Source: Bombyx mori
Taxonomy: Eukaryota > Arthropoda > Insecta > Lepidoptera > Bombycidae
Direction: 5' to 3'
Assembly (NCBI RefSeq): GCF_030269925.1
Contig: NC_085116.1
Coordinates: 13,516,001 to 13,580,000, forward strand
Length of the DNA stretch: 64,000 bases
Shown here: positions 59,117 through 64,000 of the stretch, piece by piece
How positions within the stretch are numbered: position 1 is the first letter of the stretch
Layout: each line of letters begins with the position of its first letter
Position numbers and translations under genes: made by a program
The notes under the pieces: model-generated
The model's input: only the letters and a program-made list of their open reading frames with translations
What the model was told of the DNA's origin: nothing
Database searches by the model: none

Positions 59117-59747
59117 CAGTCAAAATCTGTTATAACGACATCGAAGGGACTGCACATATTCAGTCGTAAAAACCGATAGTCGTAACAACCGGTGATGTTT
59201 AATGTGTATCGTGCAAGTACAAACAAATCGATAGGGAATTATTGGAAAAATATATTTACATAATACGCGATTTTTCTTCAATATTAATTTGTTTTCTTTT
59301 TCTTTGCGACATTTTGAAAGTTTCACGAATAACTCCACAAAGTTTTGGTGCGTCTTGCGTATAGATAAGTAACAAACTAACTGAAGAGATATGAAGAAGC
59401 GGGCTTTGACTACCGCATGCACGTGTTTTGTTTCTAAGAATTAGAAAAGACCCTACACTAAACTAAATCCTATTGTTTTCTTTCCTGATTTTAAAAGCCA
59501 TTGAAGACGAATGTGGATACCTATTCAAATTGTTTACAATACAGCTTAGCCGGTCGTTCTAACAGATCTAATTCTCCGAAATATTAGTTAAATGTGGTCG
59601 TTTTATGAGGTATGTCGTTATTACCAATGTCGTAGAAAGCAATATTTTTAATAAGGCGGTCATATGGCATTCAGCCGGGACCTTTGTTCTTGGTTATTAT
59701 AACCGGCATGTTGTATTAAACGATGTCGCAGTAAACGGTTTTGACTG
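59117..59747. mobile_element. pogo/Tigger-like non-autonomous DNA transposon
   Basis: 631 bp flanked by TA (59115-59116 and 59748-59749). The left end reads CAGTCAAAATCTGTTATAAC then GACATCG. The right end, reversed, reads CAGTCAAAACCGTTTACTGC then GACATCG, giving imperfect terminal inverted repeats of about 27 bp. Similar subterminal GTCGTTATTACC-type motifs lie inside both ends. TA target and CAGT termini fit the pogo/Tigger branch of Tc1/mariner. No transposase; the 100-codon minus-strand ORF is not transposase-like. Confidence 0.82.
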
Positions 59748-60015
59748 TATATGCAAAAATTAATTAAACGTTCACACGATTGGTGGCTTGAAGAATTTCT
59801 ATTTAGTCACATAAAATTAATTTATTATTTAAAACTAGTAACGTAACTACGTAATCGTAATAAACGTAATGTAGTCTACTCCGTTTGCCTTTGCTTAGAA
59901 TAAATTACAAACTACATACCCTCATTCGACCACATTAAGAGCATCCTAATAGTATGCTAGTTCATTAAAATGAAACTTTGGATTTGTATTCGTAGGAATT
60001 CATTCTCAAAATTTG
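59748..60015. other. Short intergenic stretch; nothing recognised
   Basis: No supported feature. Confidence 0.3.
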
Positions 60016-60196
60016 TTACTGGTGGTAGGACCTCTTGTGAGTCAGCGAGGGTGCCTGCCTATTTCTGCCGTGAAGCAGTAATGCGTTTCGGTTTGAAGTG
60101 TGGGGCAGCCGTCGTAACTATACTTGAGACCTTAGAACTTGTATCTCAAGGTGGGTGGCGCATTTACGTTGTGGATGTATATGGGCTCCAGTAACC
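60016..60196 (+). repeat. Bm1 SINE, truncated at both ends
   Basis: From TTACTGGTGGTAGGACCTCT to GGCTCCAGTAACC. Head and tail are lacking. Confidence 0.87.
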
Positions 60197-60273
60197 CAGT
60201 TTAAATATAATTCACTTGAATTTAAAATTTATTGACAGCCATACTCAATTTACGTTTCAAATCGATAGTATCG

Positions 60274-60716
60274 AAGTCGTCGTGGCCTAAAGGATAAGAC
60301 GTCCGGTGCATTCGTATCTAGCGATGCATCAGTGTTCGAATCTCGCAGGCGGGTACCAATTTTTCTAATGAAATACGTACTTAACAAATGTTCATGATTG
60401 ACTTCCACGGTGAAGGAATAACATCGTGGAATAAAAATCAAACCCGCAAAATTATAATTTGCGTAATTACTGGTGGTAGGACGTCTTGTGAGTCCGCACG
60501 GGTAGGTACCCTCACGACCTGTTTCAACCGTGAAGCAGTAATGCATGTTTCGGTTTGAAAGGCGGGGCAGCCGTTGTACTGTTAAAAGTGAGACCTTACA
60601 ACTCATGTCTCAAGGCGGGTGGCGCCATTTACGCTGCAGATGTCTATGGGGTCCGGTAACCACTTAATACCAGGTGGGCCGTGAGCTTGACCACCCATCT
60701 AAGCAATAAGAAATAA
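60274..60716 (+). repeat. Bm1 SINE, full length
   Basis: Head with GTGGCCTAAAGGATAAGACG and B-box GTTCGAATC (about 60332). The middle has AAAATTATAATTTGCG. The body carries small insertions (ATGCATGTTTCGG, TACTGTTAAAAGTGAG). The tail is GCAATAAGAAATAAAAA. Confidence 0.93.
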
Positions 60717-61007
60717 AAACGGCCAGCTTTGGTTATCGCTCGACAACGCTACTCCTACACGACAAAACTCAACCTCATATTGCATAGTATACGGTATCTA
60801 AGCTGCAAAGGCTAGAGTTTTATCATCCACCGTAATCACCCTACCTTACATCGATAACTTTTCACTCTTTCTAAAGTTTGGGCAACTTCTTGGCAAGAAA
60901 GAAAAACAATACCGGAGAAGCAGTACAAAATTCCTCTGAAGAGTTTGTTGGTTGTAGTTTGGTTTATTTACCAACAGTTCGACGTGCAACCTAGTCCATG
61001 AATCAGC
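60717..61007. other. Short intergenic stretch; nothing recognised
   Basis: No supported feature. Confidence 0.3.
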
Positions 61008-61235
61008 CCGCTGTATTTCTCGCCGGATTTTCTCAGCAGGTCGCGATTCCGATCCGGTAGTAGATTCATTCGCAAAGCGGCTGCTCTTGAGTTGCTAGGT
61101 CTCTTTCGAAGGCGCTCGGTAAGCTGTTAACAAATCCCACCACTCCTGGCTGGGCCTTTGCTCGCCCATCTGTCCTGGTGAAACTGAAAAGGCCTCCGGG
61201 TCACCAGTAAGCCTTCAATCATAAAAAAAGTTGGT
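61008..61235 (+). repeat. LINE 3' tail, second subfamily
   Basis: TTTCTCGCCGGATTTTCTCA, CCGATCCGGTAGTAGATTC, CTGGTGAAACTGAAAAGG and terminal ATCATAAAAAAAG define it. It is a well-preserved copy of the subfamily also at 48857 and 53398. Confidence 0.85.
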
Positions 61236-61647
61236 TTATCTAATGAACATTGTCATCAGCATATATTTACGTCAACCAAGTATTAAGGCATTAAGGGAAT
61301 GGCCTTGAAAGAAAAACAATAATTATATTGTACATTACGGCCTGTATTCAAATATAAACTCGCAATGCGAAGAAAAAAAAAATGAATTCCACGTACAACA
61401 ATAGAACACGTAAATAACATATTAACGTGTTGATTCAACTTATAGTTTCGACTGAGTTCTTTCGTGTCGGCTTTATAATAACATCCAGTCACGTAAATCA
61501 TTGTGGCGAGAATTAAACGATCCAACCTAAATTAGTCGGTTTATTGATTTCTAAACAATCAGTTGTATAGAACTCGATCTTTTTTTCGAAATGATTTTTT
61601 ATGTAAGTAATTTTAGATTATTTTTAATTGTGTAGTATTATGTATTC
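61236..61647. other. Intergenic; nothing recognised
   Basis: AT-rich, no supported feature. Confidence 0.3.
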
Positions 61648-62095
61648 AAGTCATCGTGGCCTAAGCGATAAGACGTCCGGTGCATTCGTATCTAGCGATG
61701 CACCGGTGTTCGAATCTCAGGCGGGTACCAATTTTTCTAATGAAATACGTACTCAAGAAATGTTCACGATTGACTTCCACGGTGAAGGAATAACATCGTG
61801 TATTAAAAATCAAACCCGCAAAATTATAATTTGCGTAATTACTGGTGGTAGGACCTCTTGTGAGTCCGCACGGGTAGGTACCACCACCCTGCCTATTTCT
61901 GCCGTGAAGCAGTAATGCGTTTCGGTTTGAAGGGTGGGGCAGCAGTTGTAACTATACTGAGACCCTTAGAACTTATATCTCAAGGTGGGTGGCGCATTTA
62001 CGTTGTAGATGTCTATGGGCTCCAGTAACCACTTAACACCAGGTGGGCTGTGAGCTCGTCCACCCATCTAAGCAATAAAAAAAAATAAAAAAAAA
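61648..62095 (+). repeat. Bm1 SINE, full length, best copy
   Basis: A box TGGCCTAAGCG at 61657-61667 and B box GTTCGAATC at 61708-61716. Body intact, tail AATAAAAAAAAATAAAAAAAAA. A good reference for the family in this window. Confidence 0.95.
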
Positions 62096-62406
62096 TGTGG
62101 GCGAAGAGTATTGTAAGCCCACATTGGTAAGTATTTGTGTGTTCGGTTTTAAACGGTAGCATCACCTATGTAAGCTACAAATGAGACTGAAAAACTGTAC
62201 TATTTTCTCCGGTGTTTACGTGTCGTGGACATAATTAAAGGGTACTATTACGGACCCGTACGAAATAATATATCCGTAATACTCGTAATAAATAATACAA
62301 TGACACAAAAAAAACGCGAATTTAATTGGTAAGGTATTAAGTAGTTTACGATTTAAACTTAGGATTTAAGTAAGAGAACCATTGCGCACCTGGTTTAGCT
62401 GTTGCT

Positions 62407-62814
62407 CGTCGTCGTGGTCTAAAAGATATGACTCCCAGTACATTTGATTCAGCGATGAGACTGTGCCGGTGTTCGAATCACGCAAGCGGGTACCAATTTT
62501 TCTAATTAAATACGCACGGTACATAAAAAAGGTTCACGACTGATTGTTCACGGTGAAGGAATAACATCGTGTAATATAAATCAAACCCGCAAAATCATAA
62601 TTTCTGTATATGCCACAACCTTGCCCATTTCTGCCGTGAAGCAGTAATGCGTTTCGGTTTGAAGGGTGGGGCAGCCGTTGTACTGTAAAAACTGAGACCT
62701 TAGAACTCATATCTCAAGGTAGATGGTGGCATTTACATCGTAGATGCCTATGGGCTCCTGGAACCACTTAATACCAGATGGGCTGAGAACTCGTCCAGCA
62801 TCTAAGCAATAAAA
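62407..62814 (+). repeat. Bm1 SINE, nearly full length
   Basis: Head with TGGTCTAAAAGATATGAC (A box altered) and GTTCGAATC. The segment between AAAATCATAATTTCTG and GCCATTTCTGCCGTGAA is shortened by about 50 bp. Tail AAGCAATAAAAAACAGC. Confidence 0.9.
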
Positions 62815-62889
62815 AACAGCAACAACGTGAACGTCGCCGGAAATAAAACCGAGATTTAGTAGATAATAAAACTGAGATTTATTCATGTC

Positions 62890-62975
62890 TCAAAGCGGTT
62901 ACCCTGAGATATGATTTCTAAGTCTCAATTTTATAGTATGAAGGCTGCCTAGTCCTTCAAATTGAAATGCATTAC
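62890..62975 (-). repeat. Bm1-related SINE, part 1, interrupted by LINE
   Basis: Minus-strand body up to TTGAAATGCATTACT, where a LINE T-run begins. Confidence 0.7.
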
Positions 62976-63440
62976 TTTTTTTTTTTTATTGCCTTTGTGG
63001 GCAGACGAGCATACGGCCCACCTGATGGTGAGTGGTTACCGTCACCCATGGACTCCAACAATGCCAGGGGCAGAGCCAAGCCGCTGCCTACCGCTTAATA
63101 CTCTCCACAAGCCTCGTTTGAAGAAGGACATGTCATAGCGCTCGGGTAACACCGTGGAGGGGAGCTCATTCCATAGCCGGATGGTACGTGGCAAAAAAGA
63201 TCTCTGGAAACGCACTGTGGATGACCGCAGTGGCTCCAGGTAGTATGGATGAACTCTACTCCGGTGGCAGGCGGTGCGATGGTAAAAACGAGACGTTGGT
63301 ATCTCTCAATTCGTCAGAGCACTCCCCATGGAACATGCGGTACAAAATACAGAGGGAATCGAAGTCCCTCCGCAGACCCAGAGGCTCCAAACGATCCGTG
63401 AGAATGGGATTATCGACAATCCGAACGGCTCTTCACTTCT
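62976..63440 (-). mobile_element. LINE 3' end inserted in a Bm1 copy
   Basis: Minus strand, same family as 2835-3186 but longer and better kept. The reading gives SFLPRTIRLWNELPSTV-like and RSRVHPYYLEPL-like blocks with small frame changes. These are followed by a 3' UTR with GTCCATGGGTGACGGTAACC and an A-tail (T-run 62976-62987 on plus). The insertion point is in the CATTACT of a Bm1; TTACT recurs on the right side. Confidence 0.85.
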
Positions 63441-63448
63441 TACTTACT

Positions 63449-63525
63449 ACTTCTACTTCACGGCCGAAATAGGGGATAGTGGTACCTACCCGTGCGGACT
63501 TACAAAATGCAATACCGCCATTATA
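63449..63525 (-). repeat. Bm1-related SINE, part 2
   Basis: Resumes the interrupted copy: CTTCACGGCCGAAATAGGGG, then GTGGTACCTACCCGTGCGG. Confidence 0.7.
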
Positions 63526-63920
63526 CATTACATCTCATTTTAATAAAAATCGTTTATTGTAACAATAACAAGAGATCCAAAAAAAATTTTTTTGTCCGTA
63601 AACTCAATTTACGGACGAAAGTTTTTTGTGATAAAGTCATAACGAAATATTGATGAAAAATTGTATACTTTTATGAATCGAATTGAATTATTATCACTGA
63701 ATTATCATTATTCTGAATAATATAAAGAAGGAGTTAATTGAAAATTACATTTTTTTCGATAAATTAACGCTTATGCCGATCGTGCCTCTCTATCGTTTGT
63801 TCCCTGCTCTCGCTTGCACGCTCAGGCAGAACGTGACACTTTTTCGTAAGCGCAGCCGATGTTCATCGATTTATAAGACGTAATCACGTCAAAAAATTTA
63901 CACTGTGTTTTCTCCAACAG
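63526..63920 (+). other. Putative intron/promoter-proximal DNA before the last exon
   Basis: No repeat recognised except possibly 63770-63860, which is CT/GC-rich. The final bases (TGTGTTTTCTCCAACAG) form a good polypyrimidine tract and acceptor. Confidence 0.45.
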
Positions 63921-64000
63921 AAACTGGCATCCTTGCTCATCCTGCTCTCTGCCCTCGTCGCAGGACACAAGTATGATAAGGATCATGATATTGTGGAACG
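63921..64000 (+). CDS. Exon encoding a signal peptide; secreted protein N-terminus (partial)
   Basis: After the acceptor CTCCAACAG the phase-0 reading is KLASLLILLSALVAGHKYDK and then DHDIVE, open to the window edge. A hydrophobic run of about 14 residues ending in Ala-Gly is a classic signal-peptide core and cleavage region. The exon would follow a tiny first exon ending in ATG or ATG plus a few codons. No such exon could be fixed upstream, as candidate ATG|GT sites there fall in repeats. GC and codon use differ sharply from the AT-rich flanks. The mature start is His/Asp/Lys-rich. I do not recognise the family; insect haemolymph or silk-gland proteins often have this layout. Confidence 0.6.

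Overview
This is a stretch of AT-rich, very gene-poor animal nuclear DNA, almost certainly from a silkmoth (Bombyx). The main reason is the abundance of one tRNA-derived SINE, Bm1, in more than twenty copies. Full-length copies carry A and B boxes and end in AATAAA-type tails. Lepidopteran-style non-LTR retrotransposon tails and Helitrons support the same placement. No bacterial features, rRNA genes or CRISPR arrays are present.

Host coding sequence is scarce. The best-supported host exon is on the minus strand at 34170-34445. It has 92 codons, starts with a tandem ATG and ends in a clean GTAAGT donor. It reads as the N-terminus of an insect nitric oxide synthase. No second NOS exon was recognised at lower coordinates, so intron 1 probably runs out of the window, unless a short exon was missed. 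Weaker host candidates are a terminal exon encoding a C-terminal hydrophobic helix (4469-4581, minus), an exon encoding a signal peptide after a good acceptor at the right edge (63921-64000, plus), a 118-codon ORF (36954-37310, plus) and a possible 47-codon first exon (56097-56238, plus).

Everything else recognisable is mobile. From left to right: a 5'-truncated Jockey-type LINE with a 10-bp target-site duplication (1362-2196); LINE tails and Bm1 copies; an uninterrupted LINE ORF2 (endonuclease plus reverse transcriptase) inserted inside a short Helitron (16449-20400); a foldback element with two 327-bp arms (23314-24234); a broken autonomous-Helitron gene with a seven-unit tandem repeat (24264-25941); and a C-terminal fragment of a non-LTR element of the R2-like type with a restriction-like endonuclease (26358-27077). 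These are followed by two inverted copies of an unclassified repeat on either side of a 5-kb block, RTE-like LINE remnants, and a right-hand third rich in Bm1 copies with a pogo/Tigger-like DNA element (59117-59747).

Three different short Helitron families (nine copies) can be delimited by TC...CTAGT-type ends. Several nested insertions with target-site duplications let the order of events be read directly. Three recognised LINE 3' ends share a similar 3'-UTR block. Assignments rest on reading and remembered family features only; no database search was possible.
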